This document shows, in pieces, positions 43,571 to 53,430 of a DNA stretch of 64,000 bases. The DNA is from Rhodococcus sp. NBC_00297 (GTDB lineage Bacteria; Actinomycetota; Actinomycetes; Mycobacteriales; Mycobacteriaceae). The notes beneath the pieces are model-generated. The model was given only the letters and a program-made list of their open reading frames with translations, ran no database searches and was not told the origin of the DNA. The stretch covers positions 3,041,001-3,105,000 of the forward strand of contig NZ_CP108041.1 in NCBI RefSeq assembly GCF_036173065.1, read 5' to 3'. The position numbers and the translations under genes were made by a program. Numbering within the stretch: position 1 is the stretch's first letter; the number at the start of each line of letters is the position of its first letter.

Positions 43571-44461
43571 ATGACATTGCAGGGAACGGTCACCAGTCTC
43601 GTCATTCCTGTCCTCGACGAGGAGGACTACATCGCAGCGTGTCTCGATCACGTGTTGCCGCAGATCGACGAGTTGTCCGAGGTCATCGTCGTGGACAACG
43701 GGTCGATGGACGACACGGTGCAGATCGTGAAGGAGTACGCGGCGCGCGAGCCGAAGATTCGTCTCGTGCACGAACCGCGAAAAGGATTGTTCTTCTCCCG
43801 TAATACGGGTTTCCGGGAAGCGACATCGGACATCATCGGGCGTATCGACGCGGACACCCGAATCGGCGCCGGATGGGTGTCCGCCGTGAAGCAGACATTC
43901 CGGGACGCGGATTCCGATCTCAATCTCGGTGGTATCACGGGATTGAGCGCGCCCTACGACTCACCGTTCACCAGGTCGAAGAAATGGCTCGTCGACGCGC
44001 TCGTCCGGGCGAAGGTTCTGGGCAACGGCATGAAGATCGACAACATGCACGGCGCCAACATGGCGGTGCGGCTGGAGGCCTGGGACGCGGTCCAGGACAA
44101 GCTGACGTCCCGTTCCGACGTGCACGAGGACATCGACTTCGCGCTGTGTCTCATCGAGGCCGGCTACTCCATCGTCCAGCCCACCGAGATGTGGGCCGAC
44201 ATCTCGCCGCGGCGCGCGTTGACACCGCCGCTGCAGTACACGTCGTTCGTCAAGGCCGGCATCACCAGTTTCGAGATCCACGGTCGCTCCAACTGGTCGT
44301 TGCGGTGGCTCGTCGCACCGGTCACCTGGCTCTCGCATGCGGTGTTCTGGTTCCCGTACCGCGCCTACGACCCTGTTCGCCGGTCCTTCTCGCCGAGACG
44401 TCTGCTCACCGAGCGCACCTTCCGGCCGGCAGCGCTGTCGGAAGCACCTCCCGGGAGCTGA
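43571..44461 (+). CDS. Family 2 glycosyltransferase, 296 aa
   Basis: GT-A fold transferase: N-terminal SLVIPVLDEEDYIAACLDHV, VIVVDNGSMDDT (nucleotide-binding aspartates), GLFFSRNTGF, IDADTRI (the DxD metal site), and later DVHEDIDFALCLIEAGY with the acidic catalytic region. A moderately hydrophobic C-terminal stretch (WLVAPVTWLSHAVFWFPY) suggests membrane association. ATG 43571 follows an AAAGGGGG ribosome binding site. It lies 87 bp after the mycolyltransferase on the same strand. The sugar donor and acceptor are unknown; cell-envelope glycolipid synthesis, or decoration of the NRPS product, are both possible. Confidence 0.88.
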   Translation: MTLQGTVTSLVIPVLDEEDYIAACLDHVLPQIDELSEVIVVDNGSMDDTVQIVKEYAAREPKIRLVHEPRKGLFFSRNTGFREATSDIIGRIDADTRIGAGWVSAVKQTFRDADSDLNLGGITGLSAPYDSPFTRSKKWLVDALVRAKVLGNGMKIDNMHGANMAVRLEAWDAVQDKLTSRSDVHEDIDFALCLIEAGYSIVQPTEMWADISPRRALTPPLQYTSFVKAGITSFEIHGRSNWSLRWLVAPVTWLSHAVFWFPYRAYDPVRRSFSPRRLLTERTFRPAALSEAPPGS

Positions 44462-44481
44462 CCGACAGCAGAGCACCGGAT

Positions 44482-44653
44482 GTCACCGCAGGCAGGCCGG
44501 AGGCCGGTCGGAAGTCACCGCGGGCAGGCCGGAGGCCGGTCGGATGTCACCGCGGGCAGGCCGGAGGCCGGTCGGAAGTCACCGCGGGCAGGCCGGAGGC
44601 CGGTCGGAAGTCACCGCGGGCAGGCCGGAGGCCGGTCGAATGTCACCGCGGGC
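44482..44653. repeat. Tandem array of a 32-bp GC-rich repeat, five full units plus a partial sixth
   Basis: Units start at 44482, 44514, 44546, 44578 and 44610, with a 12-base partial unit at 44642. The unit begins GTCACCGCGGGCAGG and contains CCGGAGGCCGG, which can fold on itself. Copies differ only at the first unit (one base), at the A/T near the end of each unit, and by single changes. Units are contiguous with no spacers. The array fills the space between the glycosyltransferase stop (44461) and the stop of the convergent hotdog gene, whose TGA lies inside the partial unit. The stacked hairpins may act as a bidirectional terminator. A single core copy occurs at 3194-3217. Confidence 0.95.
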
Positions 44654-45119
44654 TGACCCACACGGTGATGTCGGCGTGGACGACCTCGGTGCCGCCGGCG
44701 TCGCGCAGGCTGACCGGGATCACGAGTTCCACGCCGCTGGTCACCGATTCCCAGTCCGGCCGATCGTCGAGTAGCGCGGTGGCGGTGAGCCCGGATCTGC
44801 CGGGGGCCAGGTACTGGACGTTCATGCCCTTGGGGATCCACCGGTGGGTGGTGGGGATCGTCGCCTCGGCGAGCATCCCCATCGCCACCTCGGCCAGATT
44901 GCAGGCCGCGATGGCGTGGAAGGTGCCCAGGTGGTTGTGCACTCCGAACCACGTGGGCCCGGAGACCACGCACCGCCCGGGGGCGAGCTCCCGTACGCGG
45001 GGGAGGACCGTGGCGAAGAAGGGCACGCGGACACACATTCCCGCGGAGAACGCCAGGGAGCGGGTGATCCCGCCGGGGAGTCGCTGCCAGAGCGCGTACG
45101 TGCTGGTGACCGTTGCCAT
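44643..45119 (-). CDS. Hotdog-fold protein, DUF4442-like (putative thioesterase), 158 aa
   Basis: Short soluble protein with the hotdog pattern: FGVHNHLGTFHAIAACNLAEVAMGML corresponds to the central helix region of DUF4442/PaaI-like proteins, followed by strands WIPKGMNVQYLAPGRSGLTATA and ELVIPVSLRDAGGTEVVHADITVWVSP. Such proteins hydrolyse or bind acyl-CoA thioesters; a catalytic residue cannot be assigned here. ATG 45119 lies just downstream of a palindromic site (45128-45143). The last codons and the stop are formed by the partial sixth repeat of the adjacent array. Confidence 0.8.
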   Translation of the reverse strand: MATVTSTYALWQRLPGGITRSLAFSAGMCVRVPFFATVLPRVRELAPGRCVVSGPTWFGVHNHLGTFHAIAACNLAEVAMGMLAEATIPTTHRWIPKGMNVQYLAPGRSGLTATALLDDRPDWESVTSGVELVIPVSLRDAGGTEVVHADITVWVSPR

Positions 45120-45127
45120 GGCTGCAC

Positions 45128-45143
45128 CTTACTCGGCGGTAAG
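45128..45143. promoter_or_regulatory. Candidate operator CTTACTCGGCGGTAAG
   Basis: An inverted repeat (CTTAC / GTAAG arms) 9-24 bp upstream of the hotdog gene start on the minus strand, overlapping where its promoter or ribosome binding site must be. TTAC...GTAA symmetry is common among TetR-family operators in actinobacteria. No such regulator is encoded in the window. Confidence 0.4.
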
Positions 45144-45268
45144 ATGTTCGGGCGCGGTCGATCCGCGCGCCCACCGGTCGTCCGCGCTGGTTGCATCACG
45201 CGCGGATGGGTACCACCTGCGCGGATCGCGCGATCGACCGTGCGATCCGGCTGCGCTACCGCCTCGAT

Positions 45269-45298
45269 TTGAACTCGACCCCCGGCGTGGGTCATACT
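45269..45298 (+). promoter_or_regulatory. Candidate S10 operon promoter
   Basis: TTGAAC (45269-45274), 18-bp spacer, CATACT (45293-45298). It is the best sigma-70-type match in the gap before rpsJ and would start transcription near 45305, giving a leader of about 400 nt. Confidence 0.55.
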
Positions 45299-45706
45299 GT
45301 TCGGGTTGCCTTGACCGAGGTGATCCCTGTCGTGCGTGTTGCGACGTGATCTCGCGGCCGAGGTATGCGACGAGAACGACATGCAGTGATTGCGCCGGCA
45401 CGATGGGCGCATCCGGTCCGCGTTCTCCCGCCGGTCGAGTTCGGGCCGAGGGAGAATCATGTGCGGGAATGCGACACGCCCGACCGCGTGGACCGGAGAA
45501 CCATGACAGATGAACAGCGGCAACGGATTCCTCCTGGCCACGCGTGTGCGTGGATGCGAGAGTCCGCCACGTTCGTCCTCATGGATGCGCCTCGCGCTCG
45601 GCTTCATGCCGGCGTCGGGTCAGCACACTGCCGGGTTCTCCGGATCGACATCCGGAGACGAGAGACCTGACCAACGGTTAACCAGGGCAAGGAAGAGGAC
45701 ATAAGC

Positions 45707-46012
45707 GTGGCGGGACAAAAGATCCGCATCAGGCTCAAGGCCTACGACCACGAGGCGATCGACGCGTCCGCGCGCAAGATCGTCGAGACCGTGACCCGCA
45801 CCGGGGCACGCGTGGTCGGACCTGTGCCGTTGCCCACCGAGAAGAACGTGTACTGCGTCATCCGTTCGCCGCACAAGTACAAGGACTCTCGCGAGCACTT
45901 CGAGATGCGCACGCACAAGCGACTCATCGACATTCTCGACCCGACGCCGAAGACGGTCGACGCGCTCATGCGCATCGACCTGCCGGCAAGCGTCGACGTC
46001 AACATTCAGTGA
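45707..46012 (+). CDS. rpsJ: 30S ribosomal protein S10
   Basis: 101 aa, full length, starting [20 protein letters not shown]. The GTG start at 45707 follows a GGAAGAGGA ribosome binding site. S10 is part of the 30S head and also the NusB partner in antitermination. It is the first gene of the S10 operon, which continues with rplC after a short gap or overlap. Confidence 0.99.
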   Translation: MAGQKIRIRLKAYDHEAIDASARKIVETVTRTGARVVGPVPLPTEKNVYCVIRSPHKYKDSREHFEMRTHKRLIDILDPTPKTVDALMRIDLPASVDVNIQ

Positions 46013-46026
46013 GCGCGGAGACAACC

Positions 46027-46692
46027 ATGACTGACAACATCAAGCGTCCGGCCAAGGGCATTCTGGGCACCAAGCTCGGCATGACCCAGGTCTTCGACGA
46101 GAACAACCGCGTCGTCCCGGTCACCGTCGTGAAGGCTGACCCGAACGTCGTGACCGCGATCCGTACCGAGGAGCGCGACGGCTACAGCGCCGTCCAGGTC
46201 GCCTTCGGTGCCATCGATCCCCGCAAGGTGAACAAGCCGGTCACCGGCCAGTTCGCCAAGGCAGGCGTCACGCCTCGCCGCCATCTCGCGGAGCTGCGCG
46301 TCGCCGACGCCGCAGGCTACGAGATCGGCCAGGAGCTCACCGCAGCAGAGTTCGAGGACGGCGCTTTCGTCGACGTCACCGGAATCAGCAAGGGCAAGGG
46401 CTTCGCGGGAACGATGAAGCGCCACGGCTTCAAGGGCCAGGGCGCGAGCCACGGTGCGCAGGCTGTCCACCGCCGCCCCGGTTCCATCGGTGGCTGCGCG
46501 ACCCCCGGCCGTGTCTTCAAGGGCATGCGCATGTCGGGCCGCATGGGTAGCGACCGCATCACCACGCAGAACCTCTCGGTGCACAAGGTCGATGCCGAGA
46601 ACGGTCTGCTGCTGATCAAGGGTGCGATCCCGGGCCGCAAGGGCGGCGTCGTGATCGTCAAGAGCGCAGTGAAGGGTGGTGCGCGAGCATGA
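46027..46692 (+). CDS. rplC: 50S ribosomal protein L3
   Basis: 221 aa from ATG 46027 (GGAG 6 nt upstream). An alternative GTG at 46009 overlaps the rpsJ stop, but the ATG gives the N-terminus usual for actinobacterial L3 ([23 protein letters not shown]). The conserved central loop is present ([20 protein letters not shown]). Binds 23S rRNA early in assembly and reaches toward the peptidyl-transferase centre. Overlaps rplD by four bases. Confidence 0.98.
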   Translation: MTDNIKRPAKGILGTKLGMTQVFDENNRVVPVTVVKADPNVVTAIRTEERDGYSAVQVAFGAIDPRKVNKPVTGQFAKAGVTPRRHLAELRVADAAGYEIGQELTAAEFEDGAFVDVTGISKGKGFAGTMKRHGFKGQGASHGAQAVHRRPGSIGGCATPGRVFKGMRMSGRMGSDRITTQNLSVHKVDAENGLLLIKGAIPGRKGGVVIVKSAVKGGARA

Positions 46693-47378
46693 CCAGTCTC
46701 GAGAAGAAGACCGAAGCCAACCTGACGCTCGACGTCAAGGAGCTCGGTGGCAAGACCAACGGCACCGTCGATCTCCCCGCCGAGATCTTCGATCGCACCG
46801 CGAACATCGCGCTGATGCACCAGGTCGTCGTCGCGCAGCTCGCTGCGGCACGTCAGGGAACGCACTCGACGAAGACGCGTGGCGAGGTCCGCGGTGGCGG
46901 CAAGAAGCCGTACCGCCAGAAGGGCACCGGCCGCGCACGTCAGGGCTCGACCCGCGCACCGCAGTTCGTCGGCGGTGGCACCGTCCACGGCCCGCAGCCG
47001 CGCGACTACAGCCAGCGCACCCCCAAGAAGATGATCGCTGCAGCTCTCCGCGGTGCCCTCTCCGACCGGGCGCGCAGCGAGCGCATCCACGTGATCACCG
47101 AACTCGTCGCGGGACAGGTGCCCTCCACCAAGGGTGCTCGCACGTTCCTCGCGGAGCTCACCGATCGCAAGAAGGTTCTGCTGGTCATCGGCCGCGCAGA
47201 CCTGGCCGCATGGAAGTCCGTCCAGAACCTCGACGGCGTTCACCCCATCGCGCCCGATCAGCTCAACACCTACGACGTCCTCGAGGCAGACGACGTGATC
47301 TTCAGTGTCGAGGCACTGAACACGTTCATCGCAGGACCGGCCAAGGCAGCAACGGATTCACAGGAGGAGGACAAGTGA
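46689..47378 (+). CDS. rplD: 50S ribosomal protein L4
   Basis: 229 aa, ATG in an ATGA overlap with rplC. The exit-tunnel loop region is present ([23 protein letters not shown]). In many bacteria L4 also represses its own operon by binding the leader. Overlaps rplW by four bases (GTGA). Confidence 0.99.
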   Translation: MTSLEKKTEANLTLDVKELGGKTNGTVDLPAEIFDRTANIALMHQVVVAQLAAARQGTHSTKTRGEVRGGGKKPYRQKGTGRARQGSTRAPQFVGGGTVHGPQPRDYSQRTPKKMIAAALRGALSDRARSERIHVITELVAGQVPSTKGARTFLAELTDRKKVLLVIGRADLAAWKSVQNLDGVHPIAPDQLNTYDVLEADDVIFSVEALNTFIAGPAKAATDSQEEDK

Positions 47379-47680
47379 GCACCATTGCCGATCCCCGCGA
47401 CATCCTGCTGGCCCCGGTCATCTCGGAGAAGTCGTACGGGCTCATCGAGCAGGGGACCTACACGTTCATCGTGCACCCCGACTCGAACAAGACGCAGATC
47501 AAGATCGCTGTCGAGAAGGTCTTCGGCGTGACTGTGACCAGCGTGAACACCGCCAACCGGCAGGGCAAGCGCAAGCGGACCCGATTCGGCTACGGCACGC
47601 GTAAGAGCACCAAGCGCGCGCTCGTGACCCTCTCGGCCGACAGCAAGCCCATCGAGATCTTCGGAGGCCCGGTCGCGTAA
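47375..47680 (+). CDS. rplW: 50S ribosomal protein L23
   Basis: 101 aa starting at GTG 47375, with GGAGGAGG upstream inside the end of rplD. Begins [20 protein letters not shown] and includes [22 protein letters not shown], both typical of L23. L23 sits at the tunnel exit and is the docking site for trigger factor and SRP. The same frame stays open far upstream, but only this segment is real protein. Confidence 0.98.
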   Translation: MSTIADPRDILLAPVISEKSYGLIEQGTYTFIVHPDSNKTQIKIAVEKVFGVTVTSVNTANRQGKRKRTRFGYGTRKSTKRALVTLSADSKPIEIFGGPVA

Positions 47681-47727
47681 GCGGCCGGAGCTCAGAGGGT
47701 CCTCGAGGATCAAGGGACGAGACAAAC

Positions 47728-48564
47728 ATGGCAATTCGTAAGTACAAGCCGACCACTCCCGGTCGTCGTGGCGCGAGTGTCTCCGATTTCGCGGAGATCA
47801 CGCGCTCGACACCGGAGAAGTCGCTCATCCGCCCGCTGCACGGCCGCGGTGGCCGCAACGCACACGGCCGCATCACCACCCGTCACAAGGGTGGCGGTCA
47901 CAAGCGCGCCTACCGGCTCATCGACTTCCGCCGCAACGACAAGGACGGCGTGCCGGCCAAGGTCGCTCACATCGAGTACGACCCCAACCGCACCGCCAAC
48001 ATCGCGCTGCTGCACTTCGCAGACGGTGAGAAGCGCTACATCATCGCGCCGAAGGGCATCTCGCAGGGTTCGCCCATCGAGTCGGGTGCCACGGCCGACA
48101 TCAAGCCCGGCAACAACCTCCCGCTCCGCAACATCCCGACGGGTACCACCATCCACGCGGTGGAGCTTCGTCCGGGTGGCGGCGCCAAGATGGTTCGCTC
48201 CGCCGGTGCCGGTGCTCAGCTCCTCGGTAAGGAAGGCGCCTACGCCACGCTGCGTATGCCGTCCGGTGAGATCCGTCGAGTCGACGTGCGCTGCCGCGCC
48301 ACCGTCGGCGAGGTGGGCAACGCCGAACAGTCCAACATCAACTGGGGCAAGGCCGGCCGTATGCGCTGGAAGGGCAAGCGCCCGACCGTCCGTGGTGTCG
48401 TCATGAACCCGGTCGACCACCCGCACGGTGGTGGCGAGGGCAAGACCTCCGGTGGTCGCCACCCGGTCAGCCCGTGGGGACAGCCGGAAGGCCGTACCCG
48501 CAAGAACAAGCCGAGCGATCAGCTCATCGTCCGCCGCCGCCGCACCGGCAAGAACAAGCGATAA
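47728..48564 (+). CDS. rplB: 50S ribosomal protein L2
   Basis: 278 aa, full length: [21 protein letters not shown] start and the highly conserved [20 protein letters not shown] segment with the functional histidine. Required for subunit association and peptidyl transfer. Spaced 47 bp from rplW and 17 bp from rpsS, with GGAGGG before the latter. Confidence 0.99.
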   Translation: MAIRKYKPTTPGRRGASVSDFAEITRSTPEKSLIRPLHGRGGRNAHGRITTRHKGGGHKRAYRLIDFRRNDKDGVPAKVAHIEYDPNRTANIALLHFADGEKRYIIAPKGISQGSPIESGATADIKPGNNLPLRNIPTGTTIHAVELRPGGGAKMVRSAGAGAQLLGKEGAYATLRMPSGEIRRVDVRCRATVGEVGNAEQSNINWGKAGRMRWKGKRPTVRGVVMNPVDHPHGGGEGKTSGGRHPVSPWGQPEGRTRKNKPSDQLIVRRRRTGKNKR

Positions 48565-48581
48565 TCAGGAGGGAGTAGCAG

Positions 48582-48859
48582 ATGCCACGCAGTCTGAAGA
48601 AAGGCCCGTTCGTCGACGACCACCTCCTGAAAAAGGTGGACGTTCAGAACGACAAGGGCACGAAGCAGGTCATCAAGACCTGGTCACGCCGCTCGACCAT
48701 CACCCCCGACTTCATCGGTCACACCTTCGCCGTCCACGACGGTCGCAAGCACGTCCCGGTGTTCGTCTCGGATGCGATGGTCGGACACAAGCTCGGTGAA
48801 TTCGCGCCGACGAGGACCTTCAAGGGTCACATCAAGGACGACCGGAAGGCGAAGCGGCG

Positions 48860-48863
<4 letters not shown>
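48582..48863 (+). CDS. rpsS: 30S ribosomal protein S19
   Basis: 93 aa, [19 protein letters not shown] start and [21 protein letters not shown] core. Forms a complex with S13 in the 30S head. Overlaps rplV by four bases (ATGA). Confidence 0.99.
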
Positions 48864-50067
<1,204 letters not shown>

Positions 50068-50070
50068 CGC

Positions 50071-50487
50071 ATGTTGATCCCCCGTCGGGTCAAGCACCGC
50101 AAGCAGCACCACCCCAAGCGTTCGGGTGCCGCCAAGGGCGGAACTCAGGTGACCTTCGGTGAATACGGCATCCAGGCTCTCGAGCCCGCCTACATCACCA
50201 ACCGTCAGATCGAGGCAGCCCGTATCGCCGTCACCCGCCACATCAAGCGTGGTGGCAAGGTCTGGATCAACATCTACCCGGACCGTCCGCTCACGAAGAA
50301 GCCTGCCGAGACCCGCATGGGTTCCGGTAAGGGTTCGCCGGAGTGGTGGGTCGCCAACGTCAAGCCCGGCCGCGTGCTCTTCGAGCTCAGCTACCCGGAC
50401 GAGCAGATCGCTCGTGAAGCACTGACGCGCGCGATTCACAAGCTGCCGATCAAGGCACGCATCATCACGAGGGAGGTTCAGTTCTGA
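50071..50487 (+). CDS. rplP: 50S ribosomal protein L16
   Basis: 138 aa, [19 protein letters not shown] start, with the [25 protein letters not shown] core that contains the arginine and tryptophan near the A site. The stop overlaps the rpmC ATG by one base (TGATG). Confidence 0.99.
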   Translation: MLIPRRVKHRKQHHPKRSGAAKGGTQVTFGEYGIQALEPAYITNRQIEAARIAVTRHIKRGGKVWINIYPDRPLTKKPAETRMGSGKGSPEWWVANVKPGRVLFELSYPDEQIAREALTRAIHKLPIKARIITREVQF

Positions 50488-50732
50488 TGGCTACCGGTAC
50501 CCCGGCTGCCGAGCTCCGCGAGCTCGGCGACGAAGAACTGATCACCCGCCTTCGTGAGTCGAAGGAGGAGCTGTTCAACCTCCGCTTCCAGATGGCCACC
50601 GGCCAGCTGGACAACAACCGTCGGCTGCGCGTCGTCCGCCACGAGATCGCGCGCATCTACACCGTGATGCGCGAGCGCGAGCTCGGGCTTGCCGCCGGAC
50701 CTTCCGAGGACACGGCAGGTGACGCAGCATGA
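50487..50732 (+). CDS. rpmC: 50S ribosomal protein L29
   Basis: 81 aa helical protein; [27 protein letters not shown] followed by [21 protein letters not shown] matches L29. Lies near the tunnel exit next to L23. Overlaps rpsQ by four bases. Confidence 0.99.
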   Translation: MATGTPAAELRELGDEELITRLRESKEELFNLRFQMATGQLDNNRRLRVVRHEIARIYTVMRERELGLAAGPSEDTAGDAA

Positions 50733-51010
50733 GCGAGGAAACAGTGACTGAAGAGACCACCCGCAACAGCCGGAAGACGCGTATCGGATACGTCGTCTCC
50801 GACAAGATGCAGAAGACGATCGTCGTCGAGTTGGAGGACCGTGTGAAGCACGCCCTCTACGGCAAGATCATCCGACGCACCACCAAGGTCAAGGCCCATG
50901 ACGAGAACGGAGTCGCCGGCGTCGGCGACCGCGTTCAGCTCATGGAGACCCGCCCCCTGTCCGCCACGAAGCACTGGCGACTGGTCGAGGTCCTCGAGAA
51001 GGCCAAGTAA
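50729..51010 (+). CDS. rpsQ: 30S ribosomal protein S17
   Basis: 93 aa with the short N-terminal extension common in actinobacteria, then [20 protein letters not shown] and the [13 protein letters not shown] core. Last gene of this part of the operon: a strong terminator follows and rplN, normally next, is almost 10 kb away. Confidence 0.99.
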   Translation: MSEETVTEETTRNSRKTRIGYVVSDKMQKTIVVELEDRVKHALYGKIIRRTTKVKAHDENGVAGVGDRVQLMETRPLSATKHWRLVEVLEKAK

Positions 51011-51028
51011 CACCTGCAGCACCCATGG

Positions 51029-51061
51029 ACGACCCCGCACTCCTCGTGAGTCCGGGGTCGT
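51029..51061 (+). terminator. Intrinsic terminator after rpsQ
   Basis: A 9-bp perfect outer stem (51029-51037 with 51053-51061) is extended by an inner ACTC/GAGT pair across a single mismatch, with a 5-nt loop, directly after the rpsQ stop. It ends the S10 operon transcript. Confidence 0.85.
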
Positions 51062-51110
51062 TCTGCGTTCTCCGGTCCTCGCTACGATGGCCGGATGAGA
51101 GGGGATCGGC

Positions 51111-51803
51111 ATGGACAGTGTGATGCAGTTCGCCGGGCAGTACTGGTGGCTGGTGTTCGTCTTCGGCGGATCCATCGCCGGTGCGGTGAAGGGGATCGGT
51201 GCTGCCAACGAGCGGCGGGCCGACCGTCGCCTCGAGCGGTACCGCATCAAGCAGCAGGCCAAGGTCGCAGCGCTCGAACTCTCGAAGTCCACGAAGCAGG
51301 ACGCGGAGACACAACGTCGATCCGTCGAGAAGGCGCTCGCCGAGCACGACGACGTGAACGCTCGGTGGTTCGCCTACGAGACCGACGTCATCAACCTGCT
51401 CGAGTTTCCGATGATGACGAACATGCGCGACCCGATGACGGTGGCCTTCCACCGAGCCAAGCTCGAAGCCGACTCCCTCCGGCCGTCGGCGGCGGACGAA
51501 CTGGTCGGCGATGTCGAGGCGCAGCGGCTCTACCGCTCGGCCGTGCACGACTACGCCGTGGCGTTCACCGCCGCCGAGTCCGAGGCCAAGCGTCGCCGCC
51601 GCGGGAACTTCAGTGAGGCGGAGCAGAACCGACTCACTCGCGCGCAGTCGCTGCTGCGCATGGCCTTGGACGGCGCCTCGACCCCCGCCGAGCGACAGGC
51701 GGCGTACCGCAAGGCGCGCACCGAGCTCGAGGGCCTGGTGACGCTGCCGACGACTGCGTACGCACAGATCGAACAGCGGATCGCGGGGGCATTGGAGGCG
51801 TAG
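51111..51803 (+). CDS. Unknown membrane-anchored coiled-coil protein, 230 aa
   Basis: I do not recognise this family. An N-terminal hydrophobic segment (WWLVFVFGGSIAGAVKGIG, residues about 12-30) is followed by a charged, Arg/Lys/Glu-rich helical region (about 34-80) with coiled-coil character, then a helical C-terminal half rich in Ala, Arg and Glu. There are no catalytic motifs, cysteines or repeats. ATG 51111 is 8 nt after a GGGG run; ATG 51123 is an alternative. A TACGAT -10-like box at 51083-51088 suggests its own promoter between the rpsQ terminator and the start. It ends 6 bp from the stop of the convergent symporter gene. A role as an envelope scaffold is only a guess. Confidence 0.75.
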   Translation: MDSVMQFAGQYWWLVFVFGGSIAGAVKGIGAANERRADRRLERYRIKQQAKVAALELSKSTKQDAETQRRSVEKALAEHDDVNARWFAYETDVINLLEFPMMTNMRDPMTVAFHRAKLEADSLRPSAADELVGDVEAQRLYRSAVHDYAVAFTAAESEAKRRRRGNFSEAEQNRLTRAQSLLRMALDGASTPAERQAAYRKARTELEGLVTLPTTAYAQIEQRIAGALEA

Positions 51804-51809
51804 GCGCGG

Positions 51810-53354
51810 TCAGCCCGTGACGTCCACGTCGTCGACCGCCACCGTCTCGCCCCGGCGATGCGCCATGTAGTCGCGCAGCTCCCGCCTCACGACGGGAAGC
51901 AGCAGGTAGAGGCCGATGATGTTGACGAAGGCCAGGGCGAACAGCGCCGCATCCGCGAAGTCCAGTACGGATCCGAGCGACAGCACTGTGCCGACTACGG
52001 TGAAGAGGCAGAAGATGACGTTGAAGCTGTGCTTGGCGAGGGCACTGCGGCCGAAGAGGGACGTCCACGCCTGCGACCCGTAGTAGGCCCACGTGATGGC
52101 GGTGGACAGCGCGAAGAGCGCCACCGCGACGGTCAGAATGTACGGGAACCAGGGGAGCACCGTCTCGAACGCGTCCGAGGTGAGTGTGACGCCGCCGGCA
52201 GGAAGAGCGCCGGTCTCCGCGACGATGGCGCGCTGGTCCTGCCAGGACTGCGTGTTCGCGATGACGATCGTCAGAGCGGTGGCCGTGCAGATCACGACCG
52301 TGTCGATGAACGGTTCGAGCATGGCCACGAATCCCTCGGTGACCGGATGACGCGTCTTGACTGCCGAGTGCGCGATGGAGGCCGATCCCAGTCCCGCCTC
52401 GTTCGAGAACGCGGCGCGCTGGATGCCGATGATCATGACGCCCAGTACGCCACCCGCCACGCCCGTGGGGGAGAAGGCGCCCGTCACGATCGCACTCATG
52501 GCGCCGGGGACCTGCTCGATGTTGACGGCGATCACCACGGCGCATCCCAGCACGTAGACGATGGCCATGGCGGGAACCAGCTTGGCCGTCACGGCGGAGA
52601 TGGACTTCATCCCGCCGATGATGACCAGCCCGATCACCACGGCGACGACGAGCCCGAAACCGAACTTCGCGCCGTCCGAGCCGAGGAAACCCTCGTCGCC
52701 ACCGGTGACACTGCGCACCTGAGCGTAGGTCTGGTTCGCCTGGAACATGTTTCCGCCGGAGATGCCGAAGAAGATGATGATCACGGCGTAGACGGTGGCC
52801 ATGATCTTCCCGACTCGGCTCATCCCGCGCTCCGCGAGCCCCTTGGTGAGGTACTTCATAGGACCACCGGAGACGGTGCCGTCCTCGTGGACGTCGCGGT
52901 ACTTCACACCCAGCGTGCACTCGACGAACTTGGTGGCCATACCGAGGAAGCCGGCGAGGATCATCCACAGCGTGGCACCGGGTCCGCCCAGGGTGACCGC
53001 GACCGCGACACCGGCGATGTTGCCGAGCCCGACGGTGCCGGACACGGCGGCGGTCAGGGCGCGGAAGTGGCTCACCTCGCCAGGTGCGGTGGGGTCGTCA
53101 TGCTTTCCGCGGACCAGTTCCACCGCGTGTTTGGCGCCGCGTACCTGCAGGAACTTGAAGGTGACCGTGAAGATGATCGCGGCGGCCAGGAGCCAGAGCA
53201 CGACCAGTGGTACCGATGCACCGCCGATGTCGACGGAGAAGAAGACGACGGTGGTGACCGCCTCGGTGACGGGTTCGAAGGTGGAATTGATGGCATTCTC
53301 GATGGTGGTGAGGGTGCCACCGTCGGCCGCAAGGATCCGGGGTACGGAAGTCAT
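51810..53354 (-). CDS. Sodium:alanine symporter family (AGCS) amino-acid carrier, 514 aa
   Basis: Sodium-coupled uptake of alanine or glycine. About eleven membrane segments are visible. AGCS family marks are present: SGTVGLGNIAGVAVAVTLGGPGA with the GNIAGVA motif, SGGNMFQANQ, and AFSNEAGLGSASIAHSA. The cytoplasmic N-terminal loop and a hydrophilic C-terminus are complete. ATG 53354 has only a weak ribosome binding site. It is 76 bp downstream of the aldo/keto reductase on the same strand; whether they are cotranscribed is unclear. Substrate preference within the family cannot be read from sequence. Confidence 0.93.
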   Translation of the reverse strand: MTSVPRILAADGGTLTTIENAINSTFEPVTEAVTTVVFFSVDIGGASVPLVVLWLLAAAIIFTVTFKFLQVRGAKHAVELVRGKHDDPTAPGEVSHFRALTAAVSGTVGLGNIAGVAVAVTLGGPGATLWMILAGFLGMATKFVECTLGVKYRDVHEDGTVSGGPMKYLTKGLAERGMSRVGKIMATVYAVIIIFFGISGGNMFQANQTYAQVRSVTGGDEGFLGSDGAKFGFGLVVAVVIGLVIIGGMKSISAVTAKLVPAMAIVYVLGCAVVIAVNIEQVPGAMSAIVTGAFSPTGVAGGVLGVMIIGIQRAAFSNEAGLGSASIAHSAVKTRHPVTEGFVAMLEPFIDTVVICTATALTIVIANTQSWQDQRAIVAETGALPAGGVTLTSDAFETVLPWFPYILTVAVALFALSTAITWAYYGSQAWTSLFGRSALAKHSFNVIFCLFTVVGTVLSLGSVLDFADAALFALAFVNIIGLYLLLPVVRRELRDYMAHRRGETVAVDDVDVTG

Positions 53355-53430
53355 GTCTCATTCGACCCCGGCAACCCGGATCCTGCACGCCTTCAGACGT
53401 ATCTGACCGATCCTTTACCTGATCTTGACC

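Larger units (their letters stand above)
45120..45706. other. Non-coding region (587 bp) upstream of the S10 operon
   Basis: No gene is supported. It contains the operator-like site at 45128-45143 near its left end, a good plus-strand promoter at 45269-45298, and then about 400 nt of probable untranslated leader for the ribosomal operon. Such a long leader may carry autoregulatory RNA structure, but I could not derive a fold by eye. The rpsJ ribosome binding site (GGAAGAGGA) is at its right end. Confidence 0.6.

Noticed and set aside
44482..44653. CRISPR array
   Set aside because: The 32-bp units follow one another directly with no unique spacers, and no cas genes are near. It is a simple tandem repeat.
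43873..45513. Plus-strand open frame spanning the glycosyltransferase, repeat array and hotdog gene
   Set aside because: Out of frame with the real glycosyltransferase, built from repeat-derived Ala-Gly-Arg text, and antisense to the hotdog gene.
46676..47374. N-terminal extension of L23 through the rplD region
   Set aside because: The frame is open, but the stretch upstream of GTG 47375 is an off-frame reading of rplD. L23 has a good ribosome binding site and standard length from 47375.
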